This document shows positions 7,707-15,942 of a stretch of DNA of 54,090 nucleotides, piece by piece. Position 1 is the first letter of the stretch, and each line of letters opens with the position of its first letter. A program made the position numbers and the translations under genes. The notes under the pieces are model-generated. The model saw nothing but the letters and a program-made list of their open reading frames with translations, was not told where the DNA came from and searched no databases. The stretch spans positions 1 to 54,090 of the forward strand of contig NZ_PZKG01000016.1 of NCBI RefSeq assembly GCF_003034985.1, given 5' to 3'. This stretch comes from Cereibacter changlensis JA139. Lineage in GTDB: Bacteria; Pseudomonadota; Alphaproteobacteria; Rhodobacterales; Rhodobacteraceae.

Positions 7707-9251
7707 TCAGCCCAGTTTCGTATCGTCGAGTGCGTAGGCCGAGGAGCCGTTGAGGAAGCCGGGCAGCGACTCGAAGCCCGTCACATTGCTGCGCATGGCA
7801 TAGGCCTGGATGCGCCAGTTGAGCGGCACCTGCGGCACTTCCTCGAAATAGGCCTTCGCCAGATCCTTGTAGATCGCCTCGCGCTCGGCCTGATCGGTGG
7901 TGGTGCGGCCCTTTTCCAGCAGCCCGTCGATCCGTTCGGACTTGAAACCGAAGGACTGCAGGTAGGAGGGGTTGCCGGAGTAGAGCAGCGGCCAGAGCGA
8001 ATCCGGGTCGTTGTAGGTGCCGGAAGTGCCGTGCACGGCGATGTCGTAGCGACCCTCCTTGCCCGAGGTCACCCGGCTGCCCCAGTCGGGCAGATCGAGC
8101 GTGGCGTTGATGCCGATCATCGCGAGATAGGCTTGCACCACCGAGGCCGTGTCCTGATGCATGCCGTAGGTCGCGGTGGCCAGGAGGCGGCAGTCGAAGC
8201 CGTTCGGATAGCCCGCTTCGGCCAGCAGCGCCTTGGCCTTCTCAGGGTCGTAGCTCCATTCCACCGCCGGATCGGCCAGATCGAAGGGCGAGCCCTGCGG
8301 GTTGGGCAGGCCGAAGAGCGGCGTGCCGCGCCCGGCGAAGGCGGCATCGACCACATCCTGCCGCTCGATCGCATAGCCCACCGCCTGCCGCACCTTGGGG
8401 TCTGCGAAGGGGCCTTCCGTCACGTTGAAGAGGAGGAACATGTAGGGGCCGAGGGTGCTCTTCATCTCCAGCGTGTCGGAGGCATCGACCGCGTCGAACT
8501 GCTGCCAGGGCAGGTATTCGATCAGGTCGACGTCGCCCGCCTCGAGCGCGGCGTAGCGCAGGTTCTCGTCGGCATAGGCGATGAAGCGGATGCCGCCGAC
8601 ATTCGGCTCGCCCTCCATGTAGAAGTCGGGGAAGCGTTCGACCTCGATGTAGACGCCCTTCTCGGAGCCCTTCATGGTGAAGGGGCCGGCGCCGATCGGC
8701 GCGTCCTCGGTGCTTTCGGCCGAGATGATCGGGCAGCAGTAGCTGGCCAGCAGGTCGAGCAGGACGGCGGAAGGGGCGGAGAGCGAGATCTTCACCGTCT
8801 TGTCGTCCACCGCCTCGACGGCCGTGAGGATGCTGAGGTCGCTTTTCAGATAGGCGGTCGAGCCTTCCTTGGTGATCTCGTTCAGCGAGTAGACCACATC
8901 GGCGGCGGTCACCGGCTTGCCGTTGTGGAAGACGGCATTGGCGCGCAGCTTGAAGACGGCGGTCTGCGGGTCGGTCCAATCCACGCTTTCGGCCAGTTCC
9001 GGCTGCAGCCTGGCCGAGGCGTCATAGCCCATCAGCCCGCGCCAGAGCATCAGCTTCACGGTATTGGCGGCGCCGCCGGTGTTGTCGAAGGGCTTGATGG
9101 TCGGCGGGAAGGTCGAGAGGCCGAAGCGCAGCACCTGATCGCCAGCCTGCGCCGAGCCGCCGCGCGGCAGCGCCATCGCGGCAAGACCGGCCCCGAGGCT
9201 CAGAAGAACGGTGCGGCGCGTCGGGGTCATCGTCGGAAAATGCTCTGTCAT
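7707..9251 (-). CDS. Peptide/nickel-type ABC transporter substrate-binding protein (family 5)
   Basis: The product has 514 residues, normal for SBP family 5 (DppA/OppA/NikA). The N-terminus contains a twin arginine followed by a hydrophobic stretch (TRRTVLLSLGAGLAAMAL, about 11-28) and an AQA cleavage site. It may therefore be exported by Tat rather than Sec. Family features include the domain start LRFGLSTFPPTIKPFDNTGG, VFKLRANAVFHNGKPVTAAD (a hallmark block), and NVTEGPFADPKVRQAVGYAI. It captures the ligand in the periplasm and passes it to the permeases encoded next. The ligand could be a peptide, opine, sugar or amide; context with creatininase-family and hydroxyacid enzymes favours an amide. 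An AGGA ribosome site precedes the ATG at 9251. Confidence 0.9.
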   Translation of the reverse strand: MTEHFPTMTPTRRTVLLSLGAGLAAMALPRGGSAQAGDQVLRFGLSTFPPTIKPFDNTGGAANTVKLMLWRGLMGYDASARLQPELAESVDWTDPQTAVFKLRANAVFHNGKPVTAADVVYSLNEITKEGSTAYLKSDLSILTAVEAVDDKTVKISLSAPSAVLLDLLASYCCPIISAESTEDAPIGAGPFTMKGSEKGVYIEVERFPDFYMEGEPNVGGIRFIAYADENLRYAALEAGDVDLIEYLPWQQFDAVDASDTLEMKSTLGPYMFLLFNVTEGPFADPKVRQAVGYAIERQDVVDAAFAGRGTPLFGLPNPQGSPFDLADPAVEWSYDPEKAKALLAEAGYPNGFDCRLLATATYGMHQDTASVVQAYLAMIGINATLDLPDWGSRVTSGKEGRYDIAVHGTSGTYNDPDSLWPLLYSGNPSYLQSFGFKSERIDGLLEKGRTTTDQAEREAIYKDLAKAYFEEVPQVPLNWRIQAYAMRSNVTGFESLPGFLNGSSAYALDDTKLG

Positions 9252-9355
9252 GGGGTCCTCGGAGGTGTCGCTGGGTTTCATTCCGGGTGGCGTGGAGGGT
9301 TGCTTGGCGGGCTGGCCGCATCCTTGCCTGATCGAACGCGGCGCGGGCGGCGGCT

Positions 9356-9396
9356 GTCCAATCGAAAAAATTTCTATGTGAGATAGATTTCTTTGG
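9356..9396 (-). promoter_or_regulatory. Candidate LysR-type operator, copy B of the GTCCAATCGAA box
   Basis: GTCCAATCGAA at 9356-9366 is followed 18 bases later by AGATTTCTTTGG, making a CCAA...TTGG dyad. It lies about 105 bp upstream of the substrate-binding protein start at 9251 and would control the leftward transporter operon. Confidence 0.55.
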
Positions 9397-9616
9397 CGAG
9401 GGCGGGGCGTGTCGCCGCCAGGTGGAGGAGGTGCAGGAGGGTCTGTCGCCGGAATATGCCGCGAAGACAAGGCGCTGGCCTGCGGAGTCTGCTGGCCGCC
9501 GAAGAGGATGCGGGGAGGCGCGAGGCCTTCCCGCCGCCGCCTTCCGCGGGTGAAGCCGCCGTTTATCACGCCCATGGCACCGTTTTTCGCCTGCCGCGAA
9601 TTTAGCCGGGGCTGCC

Positions 9617-9660
9617 CCATCAAAAAAATCTAACCGGCAGGTCAGGATTTTCGATTGGAC
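9617..9660 (+). promoter_or_regulatory. Candidate LysR-type operator, copy C of the GTCCAATCGAA box
   Basis: The box is on the minus strand at 9650-9660, followed 18 bases further along that strand by AGATTTTTTTGATGG. The spacing equals that of copy B. It lies 52 bp before the plus-strand ATG at 9712, a position suited to activating the decarboxylase-like gene. Confidence 0.55.
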
Positions 9661-9711
9661 GCGAGGGCCGCTCCGGGGTGTTCTTTCCCGCCGCCACAGC
9701 CGGAGAATGCC

Positions 9712-10665
9712 ATGACCCTGACCATCCGCCTCGCCCTGCGCGACTGGGATTACCTGACGCCGCTGCTTCTGGGCGATGTCGCCGATCGGCGGATCGAGCT
9801 CAGGATCGACCGTGTCGGCACGCTGGTCGAGGATCTGGCGGGCGATCCGGCGCATGACGGGGCCGAGATCTCGCTCAGCCGGCATGTGCAGGCGGTGGCG
9901 GGCGGCGCGCCGGGCGTCGTCGGGGTTCCCTGCTTTCTCATGCGCGGCTTCCGGCACCGCTGCATCCTCACCACCCGTTCCGGCCCGAGGCGGCTCGGGG
10001 ATCTGGCCGGGGCGCGGATCGGCGTCACCGGCTGGCAGGACAGCGGCAACACCTGGACCCGGGCGGTGCTGGCCGAGGCGGGGGTGGGGGTGGAGGATGC
10101 GGCTTGGTTCGCCGGGCGGCTGACCGAGGCGCATCCGGTGGTCGACCGGCTCGGCCGTTTCGCCCGCCCGGGCCGGATCGAGGCGATGCCGGGGGAGGAG
10201 CCGATGATGCAGGCGCTGGAGGCTGGGCGGCTCGACGCGGTCTTCACCCCCTTCATGCCGGAGGGCTTCTTCCGCAGGGACTCGCCCTTCCGTCCCGTGT
10301 TGGAGGATTTCCGTAGCGCCGAGATCGGGTATTTCCGGCGGAACGGCTATGTGCCGGGGATGCATATCCTGGCGCTGAAACGCGAGGTGGCGACGGCGCA
10401 TCCCTGGCTTGCCGCGGCGCTGACCCGGCTCTTCGACCGGTCGCTGGCGATGTGGCTGGCCAAACGCCGCAAATATGCCGAGACGACGCCCTGGATCCTG
10501 CAGGACATCGCCACGATGGACCTTGAGCTGGGCGAGGACTGGGCGGCGAGCGGCATCAAGGCCAATGCGCCGATGGTGGCGGATTTCCTCGGTCATGCCG
10601 AGACCCAGGGCCTGCTCCCCCGCAGGCCGACGCTGGCGGAGATCTTCCCGACGCACGCGCCCTGA
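9712..10665 (+). CDS. 4,5-dihydroxyphthalate decarboxylase-like / periplasmic-binding-fold protein
   Basis: The 317-residue protein starts at the ATG at 9712 (MTLTIRLALRDWDY), preceded by a GGAGA-like ribosome site. It resembles proteins annotated as 4,5-dihydroxyphthalate decarboxylase, which have a type II periplasmic-binding fold. Visible features are the two-lobed pattern, GDLAGARIGVTGWQDSGNTW at about 99-118 and FTPFMPEGFFRRDSPFRPV. There is no signal peptide, so it is probably a cytoplasmic enzyme and not a transporter receptor. In most bacteria the exact reaction of such homologues is unproven. The LysR-type box 52 bp upstream ties it to the adjoining transporter module. Confidence 0.65.
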   Translation: MTLTIRLALRDWDYLTPLLLGDVADRRIELRIDRVGTLVEDLAGDPAHDGAEISLSRHVQAVAGGAPGVVGVPCFLMRGFRHRCILTTRSGPRRLGDLAGARIGVTGWQDSGNTWTRAVLAEAGVGVEDAAWFAGRLTEAHPVVDRLGRFARPGRIEAMPGEEPMMQALEAGRLDAVFTPFMPEGFFRRDSPFRPVLEDFRSAEIGYFRRNGYVPGMHILALKREVATAHPWLAAALTRLFDRSLAMWLAKRRKYAETTPWILQDIATMDLELGEDWAASGIKANAPMVADFLGHAETQGLLPRRPTLAEIFPTHAP

Positions 10666-10833
10666 CCCTGACTCCGCCCCTGCCTCTCCTTGCCCAAATA
10701 CTCCCGCCGGAGGCGCCGACAGTGGCCCCCGGAACTGCGGCTGGCGACCTCTTCCGCGGCAGCGCCGGGCGCGGGGGCTCGATGCCCCCAAGCCCGGCTC
10801 CCCCGGCCGGGCAGAACCGCAATCGGGGAAGGA

Positions 10834-11031
10834 TCAGCGGTCGCGCTGACCCAGCGCCTTCTCGATCTTGCGGTCGGTGCTGTACTGGTTCAGCGCATAG
10901 ACCGACCAGACCGCGGCGGGCAGCCAGCCGATCAGCGTCAGTTGCAGGATCAGGCAGATGATCCCGGCGAAGGGCCTGCCGATGGTGAAGAACTGCAACC
11001 AGGGCAGAAGGATGGCAAGCAGAAGGCGCAT
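10834..11031 (-). CDS. YqaE/Pmp3-family small membrane protein
   Basis: The 65-residue peptide has two membrane helices (about 2-20 and 25-45) and the Pmp3 signature in FTIGRPFAGIICLILQLTLI, followed by GWLPAAVWSVYAL. A charged tail follows. Family members are small inner-membrane proteins linked to membrane potential and salt or stress tolerance; the mechanism is unresolved. The gene stands alone with its own promoter region to the right. Confidence 0.88.
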   Translation of the reverse strand: MRLLLAILLPWLQFFTIGRPFAGIICLILQLTLIGWLPAAVWSVYALNQYSTDRKIEKALGQRDR

Positions 11032-11540
11032 GGCGGTGATCCTGTCGTTTGGTCCTCTTCATGTAGGCGCGGCCCCACCGGCCTTCCAGAGCCGCCGGCC
11101 GCGGCTGGCGGCGGCCTCGGCAGATCCCTGCCGAAGGGCGGCTGAGCCCGCTCGGCGCGCCGCGAGGATCACCCGCCTTGAAGGGGCGCCTCTTCCAAGG
11201 TGAAAGGTGGTTTCAAAGATCCGACCCGGCTGCGGCTTTCATGGAACGGGCGTGCAGGGCGATTCCCGTCCTGCGACAAGGATCTCAAAGCGGGAAAATC
11301 CCGGGCTGGTCGGCGCGGGACGTCACCTCGGCGGGTCCTCGCCGTTCCGGTTCCCGAAAAAATCAACCGTTCGGCGGAAACCCGCCGCGACCAGGCTCGT
11401 CTGCTTGAGGTTGCGCCGTGCTTCGTGAAATGGGCGGGTCAAAGGCGCGCGCAGGGGGCGGGCGCCACGGCCCCGGGGCGGGGAGCGGCGGAACAGCCGC
11501 GCCGACCCGGAGAGACCGAAGAAATAAGGGGACAGACCGC
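11032..11540. other. Gene-free region between Pmp3-like and CHAP-domain genes
   Basis: In this 509-bp divergent spacer no ORF shows family resemblance. Several short GC hairpins occur (for example CGGCAGATCCCTGCCG near 11120). The part just before 11541 contains the ribosome site AAGGGGACA of the CHAP gene. No RNA gene or operator could be identified. Confidence 0.5.
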
Positions 11541-12101
11541 ATGATCACCACCCGCCTTTGCGCCTTGCTGCTTTCCGCGACCCTGGCCCTGCCCGGCGCG
11601 GCGCTGGCCTCTGGCAGTTCCGACAGTGGTGCAAGCGCGGTGGTGCAGGTGGCGCAGGTGAGCCGCGAGGCGGTGCGCCAGGCGGTGCTGGCCGAGGCCG
11701 AGCGGATCCGCGAGGCCAGGCCCGGCCGGATCTGGTGCGTGCCCTTCGCCCGGGCGGTCTCGGGCATCAACATCCGCGGCGACGCGGCGACCTGGTGGAA
11801 GGGCGCCGGCAAGACCTATCCCAAGGGGCAGGTGCCGGTCTCGGGCGCGGTGCTCACCTTCCGCTCCACCGGCGGCATGCCGCGCGGCCATGTCGCGGTG
11901 GTCTCCGAGGTGCTTAGCCCGCGGCAGATCCGGGTGGACCAGGCGAACTGGGTGACCAACCGGATCACCGTCGACACCGTGGTGATCGACATCTCCGAGG
12001 CGAACGACTGGTCGGCGGTGCGGGTCGGCAACCAGTCGAACAGCTTCGGCAAGGTCTACCCGACCTACGGCTTCATCTACAAACCGCATGAGAGCAGCTG
12101 A
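11541..12101 (+). CDS. Secreted CHAP-domain protein (putative cell-wall amidase/peptidase)
   Basis: The 186-residue protein has a Sec signal peptide at about 1-23 (LCALLLSATLALPGAALA). The mature domain fits CHAP: the catalytic Cys is in RIWCVPFARAVSG (about residue 68), the His in GHVAVVSEV, and a polar third residue in VDQANW. CHAP amidases cleave peptidoglycan peptides in the periplasm. This is a minimal single-domain form without binding repeats. The ATG at 11541 is chosen because the longer frame lacks a signal peptide; AAGGGG precedes it. The gene is followed by a strong intrinsic terminator, so it is monocistronic. Similar short Rhodobacteraceae proteins are uncharacterised. Confidence 0.85.
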   Translation: MITTRLCALLLSATLALPGAALASGSSDSGASAVVQVAQVSREAVRQAVLAEAERIREARPGRIWCVPFARAVSGINIRGDAATWWKGAGKTYPKGQVPVSGAVLTFRSTGGMPRGHVAVVSEVLSPRQIRVDQANWVTNRITVDTVVIDISEANDWSAVRVGNQSNSFGKVYPTYGFIYKPHESS

Positions 12102-12134
12102 GCCGCGCAGGCGGCGGGCAACGAATCCCGGAGG

Positions 12135-12167
12135 AGCCCCTGCAACGCCGGTTGCGGGGGCTTTTTT
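12135..12167 (+). terminator. Intrinsic terminator after the CHAP-domain gene
   Basis: A 12-bp stem (AGCCCCTGCAAC / GTTGCGGGGGCT, one G:T pair) with loop GCCG is followed directly by six T. This is a textbook rho-independent terminator 34 bp after the stop codon. Confidence 0.92.
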
Positions 12168-12270
12168 CGATGGTTTCGGAGAGTTGACGGGGCTGGACTG
12201 AACGGTGGAAACCGGAGATCCGGGTGTTGGGCCCAGCCCGCCGGTGTCCTGCATCATCATCGGGAAATGA

Positions 12271-12345
12271 TGGTGCTGTGAGAGAGGATTGAACTCTCGA
12301 CCTCACCCTTACCAAGGGTGTGCTCTACCACTGAGCTACCACAGC
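12271..12345 (-). tRNA. tRNA-Thr (anticodon GGT), CCA encoded
   Basis: On the minus strand the acceptor GCTGTGG pairs with TCACAGC. The D arm AGCTCAGTGGTAGAGC is present, the anticodon stem CACCC/GGGTG encloses loop TTGGTAA with anticodon GGT, the T arm contains GTTCAAT, and the 3' end is ACCA. All four arms fold normally. Confidence 0.96.
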
Positions 12346-12384
12346 CGCCTGCGTCTTCGGGCGTTGCCCTTGGATCGTGGCGGC

Positions 12385-12413
12385 TGATTAGACTCAAATT
12401 TCAGGCCGTGCAA
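12385..12413 (-). promoter_or_regulatory. Probable promoter of tRNA-Thr
   Basis: On the minus strand TTGCAC (12413-12408) and TAATCA (12390-12385) are separated by 17 bp, about 40 bp before the mature tRNA 5' end. The -10 match is modest. Confidence 0.45.
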
Positions 12414-12456
12414 GGGCTAACTGGACGGTTTTTTGCGGCTGGGCTACAGAGGGTGC

Positions 12457-12702
12457 ATGAGCAGGGACAGACGCGACGAGGGGCCGGCCGGAAACGGTGG
12501 CGGCGGAGGTTCGCCGTCGCGCAGGGCGCAGGAGGCGGCCTTGCGCGAAGAGCGGTTGAAGGCGGCGCTGAAGGCCAATATGGCCCGGCGCAAGGCTCAG
12601 GCCCGGGTGCGGCGCGAGGGCGCCACGGCGGATGGGCCGGATGCGGATGGGCCAATCACGGATGGGGAAGACCCCACCGACCACAATCAGACCGAGGAAT
12701 GA
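12457..12702 (+). CDS. Small conserved hypothetical protein upstream of murA
   Basis: The 81-residue, strongly charged protein starts [21 protein letters not shown] helical segment rich in Arg, Ala and Glu (about 26-50; [20 protein letters not shown]) is followed by an acidic, Asp-rich tail. It is 7 bp upstream of murA and in the same orientation, so it probably shares its transcript. I recall short proteins of this kind at this position in Rhodobacteraceae, but no function is known. The repeated GATGGGCC-type codons in the tail give it low complexity. No membrane segment or signal peptide is present. Confidence 0.7.
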   Translation: MSRDRRDEGPAGNGGGGGSPSRRAQEAALREERLKAALKANMARRKAQARVRREGATADGPDADGPITDGEDPTDHNQTEE

Positions 12703-12709
12703 GGGCAGC

Positions 12710-13978
12710 ATGGATTCGATACTGGTGCGCGGCAATGGCGAGCTCCGCGGGCAGATCCCGATCGCGGGGGCCAAGAACGCCTGCCTGACGCTGATGCCGG
12801 CGACGCTGCTCAGCGACGAGCCGCTGACGTTGACCAATGCGCCGCGGCTGTCGGACATCCGCACCATGACGCAGCTCCTGCAATCGCTCGGCGCCGAGGT
12901 GGCGAGCCTGCAGGGCGGGCAGGTGCTGGCGCTGTCGTCGCATGCCATCTCGAACCACACCGCCGATTACGACATCGTGCGCAAGATGCGCGCCTCGATC
13001 CTCGTGCTGGGGCCGATGCTGGCGCGCGACGGCCATGCGGTGGTCTCGCTGCCCGGCGGCTGCGCCATCGGGGCGCGGCCTGTCGATCTGCATCTGAAGG
13101 CGCTGGAGGCGATGGGCGCCGAACTGGACCTGCGCGACGGCTATATCCATGCCAAGGCGCCGAGCGGGGGGCTGCGCGGCGCGCGGATCGTCTTTCCCAT
13201 CGTCTCGGTCGGGGCGACCGAGAACGCGCTGATGGCGGCGACGCTGGCCAAGGGCACCACGGTGCTGGAGAACGCCGCGCGCGAGCCGGAGATCGTTGAT
13301 CTGGCGCGCTGCCTGCGGCGGATGGGGGCGCAGATCGAGGGCGAGGGCACGTCGATCCTCACCATTGAGGGCGTGGACCGGCTGGGCGGGGCGACGCATC
13401 CGGTGGTCACCGACCGGATCGAGCTCGGCACCTACATGCTGGCCCCGGCGATCTGCGGCGGCGAGGTGGAGCTTTTGGGCGGGCGGATCGAGCTGGTCGG
13501 CGCCTTCTGCGAGAAGCTCGATGCGGCGGGGATCTCGGTCAGCGAGACCGAGCGCGGACTGAAGGTCTCGCGCAGGAACGGGCGGGTGACGGCGGTCGAC
13601 GTGACGACCGAGCCTTTCCCGGGCTTTCCGACCGATCTGCAGGCGCAGATGATGGCCCTCCTCTGCACCGCCGAGGGCACCTCGGTGCTGGAAGAGAAGA
13701 TTTTCGAGAACCGATTCATGCATGCGCCGGAACTGATCCGCATGGGTGCGCGTATCGATGTGCATGGCGGCACGGCCACCGTCACCGGGGTCGACCGTCT
13801 GCGCGGCGCGCCGGTGATGGCGACCGACCTGCGCGCCAGCGTCAGCCTGATCCTCGCCGGTCTGGCGGCGGAAGGCGAGACGGTGGTGAGCCGGGTCTAT
13901 CACCTCGACCGCGGCTATGAACGGGTCGAGGAAAAGCTGCGGGCTTGTGGCGCACAGATCGAAAGGATTTCCGGCTGA
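12710..13978 (+). CDS. murA: UDP-N-acetylglucosamine 1-carboxyvinyltransferase
   Basis: MurA transfers enolpyruvate from PEP to UDP-GlcNAc, the first committed step of peptidoglycan synthesis, in the cytosol. The 422 residues match the family length. Visible motifs are the N-terminal GAKNACL (Lys-Asn pair), the active-site Cys in [15 protein letters not shown] (about residue 118, so fosfomycin-type sensitivity is expected), and the C-terminal [19 protein letters not shown] block. The ATG at 12710 follows GAGGGCAGC. The stop overlaps the next ATG (TGATG), coupling it to the DUF2948 gene. Confidence 0.98.
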   Translation: MDSILVRGNGELRGQIPIAGAKNACLTLMPATLLSDEPLTLTNAPRLSDIRTMTQLLQSLGAEVASLQGGQVLALSSHAISNHTADYDIVRKMRASILVLGPMLARDGHAVVSLPGGCAIGARPVDLHLKALEAMGAELDLRDGYIHAKAPSGGLRGARIVFPIVSVGATENALMAATLAKGTTVLENAAREPEIVDLARCLRRMGAQIEGEGTSILTIEGVDRLGGATHPVVTDRIELGTYMLAPAICGGEVELLGGRIELVGAFCEKLDAAGISVSETERGLKVSRRNGRVTAVDVTTEPFPGFPTDLQAQMMALLCTAEGTSVLEEKIFENRFMHAPELIRMGARIDVHGGTATVTGVDRLRGAPVMATDLRASVSLILAGLAAEGETVVSRVYHLDRGYERVEEKLRACGAQIERISG

Positions 13979-14451
13979 TGGCAGACGCGCGCTTCGAGGA
14001 CGCCGACGAGGCGCCGCTCTATCTGGGGGCGGAGACGCCGGAGGATCTGGCAGTGATCTCGGCGCTGGTGCAGGACGCGGTGTTCCCGATCACCGAGATG
14101 GCCTTCCAGCGCCGCCAGCGCCGCTTCGCCATCCTCCTGAACCGCTTCCGCTGGGAAGACCGCGCCGCGGCCGAGGCCGCCGGGCGCGGCTACGAGCGGG
14201 TGCAGGCGGTGCTGGCGGTGGACGGCGTGCTTTCGGTGCGCTCGCAGGGCATCACCCGGGCCGAGAAGGATCTGGTGCTGTCGATCCTGTCGCTGGACTT
14301 CGAGCCGGGCGAGGATGGCGCGGGGCGGGTCATGCTGGTGCTGGCGGGCGACGGCGTGGTGGCGCTGGAGGTCGAGGCGCTGGAAGTGACGCTGAAGGAT
14401 GTGACGCGGCCCTACATGGCGCCGTCGGGGCGCGTGCCGGGACACGGCTGA
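13978..14451 (+). CDS. DUF2948 family protein
   Basis: This 157-residue cytoplasmic protein is of unknown function. It matches the DUF2948 family in length and in blocks such as YLGAETPEDLAVISALVQDA, AFQRRQRRFAILLNRFRWED and LRSQGI-type text (VLSVRSQGITRAEKDLVLSI). The family is found mainly in Alphaproteobacteria between murA and hisD, as here. The start ATG overlaps the murA stop by one base. It ends just before a strong GC hairpin, so the murA operon may finish here. Confidence 0.88.
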   Translation: MADARFEDADEAPLYLGAETPEDLAVISALVQDAVFPITEMAFQRRQRRFAILLNRFRWEDRAAAEAAGRGYERVQAVLAVDGVLSVRSQGITRAEKDLVLSILSLDFEPGEDGAGRVMLVLAGDGVVALEVEALEVTLKDVTRPYMAPSGRVPGHG

Positions 14452-14480
14452 GGCTTCTTCGGTTGCGTCCGGGGCCAGCG

Positions 14481-14503
14481 CCGGGGGGCTGTCTGCCCCC
14501 CGG
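14481..14503 (+). terminator. Strong GC hairpin in a Rhodobacteraceae-type intergenic repeat
   Basis: The perfect 9-bp stem CCGGGGGGC / GCCCCCCGG has loop TGTCT. The downstream bases CCCCCCGAGGATATTTTCGG resemble a sequence I have seen often between genes in this family. There is no T tract; it may act as a terminator or mRNA-stabilising hairpin between the murA unit and hisD. Confidence 0.5.
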
Positions 14504-14636
14504 CCCCCCCGAGGATATTTTCGGACAGAAAATGAGGGGAGGGACTTCGCCTCCTCGGTCGGCCCGTTGCGGCAGCGCGGCGCTTGAGGCGGGGGGGCGG
14601 GCGCGGTAAGGGGGGCTGTCCTTTGGAGTGTCCGCC

Positions 14637-15941
14637 ATGCCGCTTTTCCTGAACACCCGCGATGCCGGTTTCGAGGCCGCCTTCTCTGCCCTCCTCGGCA
14701 TGAAGCGCGAGGATTCGCCCGATGTGGATGCGGTGGTGGCGGGGATCATCGCCGATGTGCGGGCGCGCGGCGATGCGGCGGTGATCGAGCTGACGGCGAA
14801 GTTCGACCGGCTGGAGCTGGCGGCCGACGGGCTGGCCTTTTCCGAGGCCGAGATCGAGGCGGAATGCGCCAAGGTCTCGGACGAGGACCGGGCGGCGCTG
14901 GAGCTGGCGGCGGAGCGTATCCGCGCCTATCACGCGCGGCAGATGCCGGAGGATGCGCGCTGGGAGGATGCGGCGGGCGCCACGCTCGGCTGGCGCTGGG
15001 GGCCGATCTCGAGCGCGGGGCTCTATGTGCCGGGGGGGCTTGCCTCCTACCCGTCCTCGGTGCTGATGAACGCGATCCCGGCCAAGGTGGCGGGGGTGGA
15101 GCGGCTGGTCGTCGTCTGCCCGACGCCGGGCGGGGTGGTGAACCCGCTGGTGCTCTTGGCAGCACGCATCGCCGGGGTGGACCTTGTCTACCGCATCGGC
15201 GGGGCGCAGGCGGTGGCGGCGCTGGCCTATGGCACCGAGACCATCGCGGCGGTCGACAAGATCACCGGGCCGGGCAATGCCTTCGTCGCGGCGGCCAAGC
15301 GCCGGGTCTTCGGCAAGGTCGGGATCGACATGATCGCCGGGCCGTCGGAGATTCTGGTGATCGCGGATGGCGAGACCGATCCGGACTGGATCGCGCTGGA
15401 CCTGTTGAGCCAGGCCGAGCATGACGAGAGCGCGCAGGCCATCCTCGTGACGCCGGATGCCGCCTTCGGGCAGGCGGTGGCGGCGGCGGTGGACAGGCGG
15501 CTCGAGACGCTGGAGCGGCGCGGCATCGCCGGGGCGAGCTGGCGCGACTTCGGCGCGGTGATCGTGGTGCGCGATCTGGAGGAGGCTGCCCAGCTCTCGA
15601 ACCGGGTGGCGCCGGAGCATCTGGAGCTTTGCGTCGCCGATCCCGAGGCGCTGGCGGAACGGATCACCCATGCGGGGGCGATCTTCCTCGGGGCATGGAC
15701 GCCGGAGGCGATCGGCGATTATGTGGGGGGGCCGAACCACGTGCTGCCCACGGCACGCTCGGCGCGGTTCTCCAGCGGGCTGTCGGTGATGGATTTCCTG
15801 AAGCGCACCACGATCGCCAAGATGACCCCCGCCGCGCTGCGGGCGATCGGCCCTGCGGCGGAGCGGCTGGCGATCTCCGAGAGCCTCGAGGCGCATGGCC
15901 TGTCGGTCCGCGCAAGGCTCGACCGTCTGAACGAGGGCTGA
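14637..15941 (+). CDS. hisD: Histidinol dehydrogenase
   Basis: HisD oxidises L-histidinol to L-histidine in two NAD-dependent, zinc-dependent steps. The 434-residue length is normal. Clear blocks include PGGLASYPSSVLMNAIPAKVAG-type text (NAD and substrate site), TGPGNAFVAAAKR, DMIAGPSEIL, LSQAEHDESAQAIL (zinc ligands Gln and His), the catalytic RVAPEHLEL, and YVGGPNHVLPT with a zinc-site His. The ATG at 14637 is preferred over a GTG three codons upstream because GGAG lies eight bases before it. In this family hisD usually stands next to UPF0262, but here a nuclease gene intervenes. Confidence 0.97.
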   Translation: MPLFLNTRDAGFEAAFSALLGMKREDSPDVDAVVAGIIADVRARGDAAVIELTAKFDRLELAADGLAFSEAEIEAECAKVSDEDRAALELAAERIRAYHARQMPEDARWEDAAGATLGWRWGPISSAGLYVPGGLASYPSSVLMNAIPAKVAGVERLVVVCPTPGGVVNPLVLLAARIAGVDLVYRIGGAQAVAALAYGTETIAAVDKITGPGNAFVAAAKRRVFGKVGIDMIAGPSEILVIADGETDPDWIALDLLSQAEHDESAQAILVTPDAAFGQAVAAAVDRRLETLERRGIAGASWRDFGAVIVVRDLEEAAQLSNRVAPEHLELCVADPEALAERITHAGAIFLGAWTPEAIGDYVGGPNHVLPTARSARFSSGLSVMDFLKRTTIAKMTPAALRAIGPAAERLAISESLEAHGLSVRARLDRLNEG

Positions 15942-15942
15942 G

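Larger units (their letters stand above)
9252..9711. other. Divergent control region between transporter operon and decarboxylase-like gene
   Basis: These 460 bp hold no convincing gene. Two AT-rich islands, at about 9355-9397 and 9617-9660, each contain a copy of the GTCCAATCGAA box, in opposite orientations and each nearest to a divergent gene. The 220 bp between the islands are GC-rich with nothing recognised. Confidence 0.65.

Noticed and set aside
7236-9386. Plus-strand ORF of 716 residues
   Set aside because: It is antisense to the substrate-binding protein and permease genes, with repetitive Val/Gly/Arg composition and no motifs.
14628-14636. GTG start for hisD three codons upstream
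   Set aside because: The GGAG ribosome site overlaps this GTG, while it is ideally spaced for the ATG at 14637.
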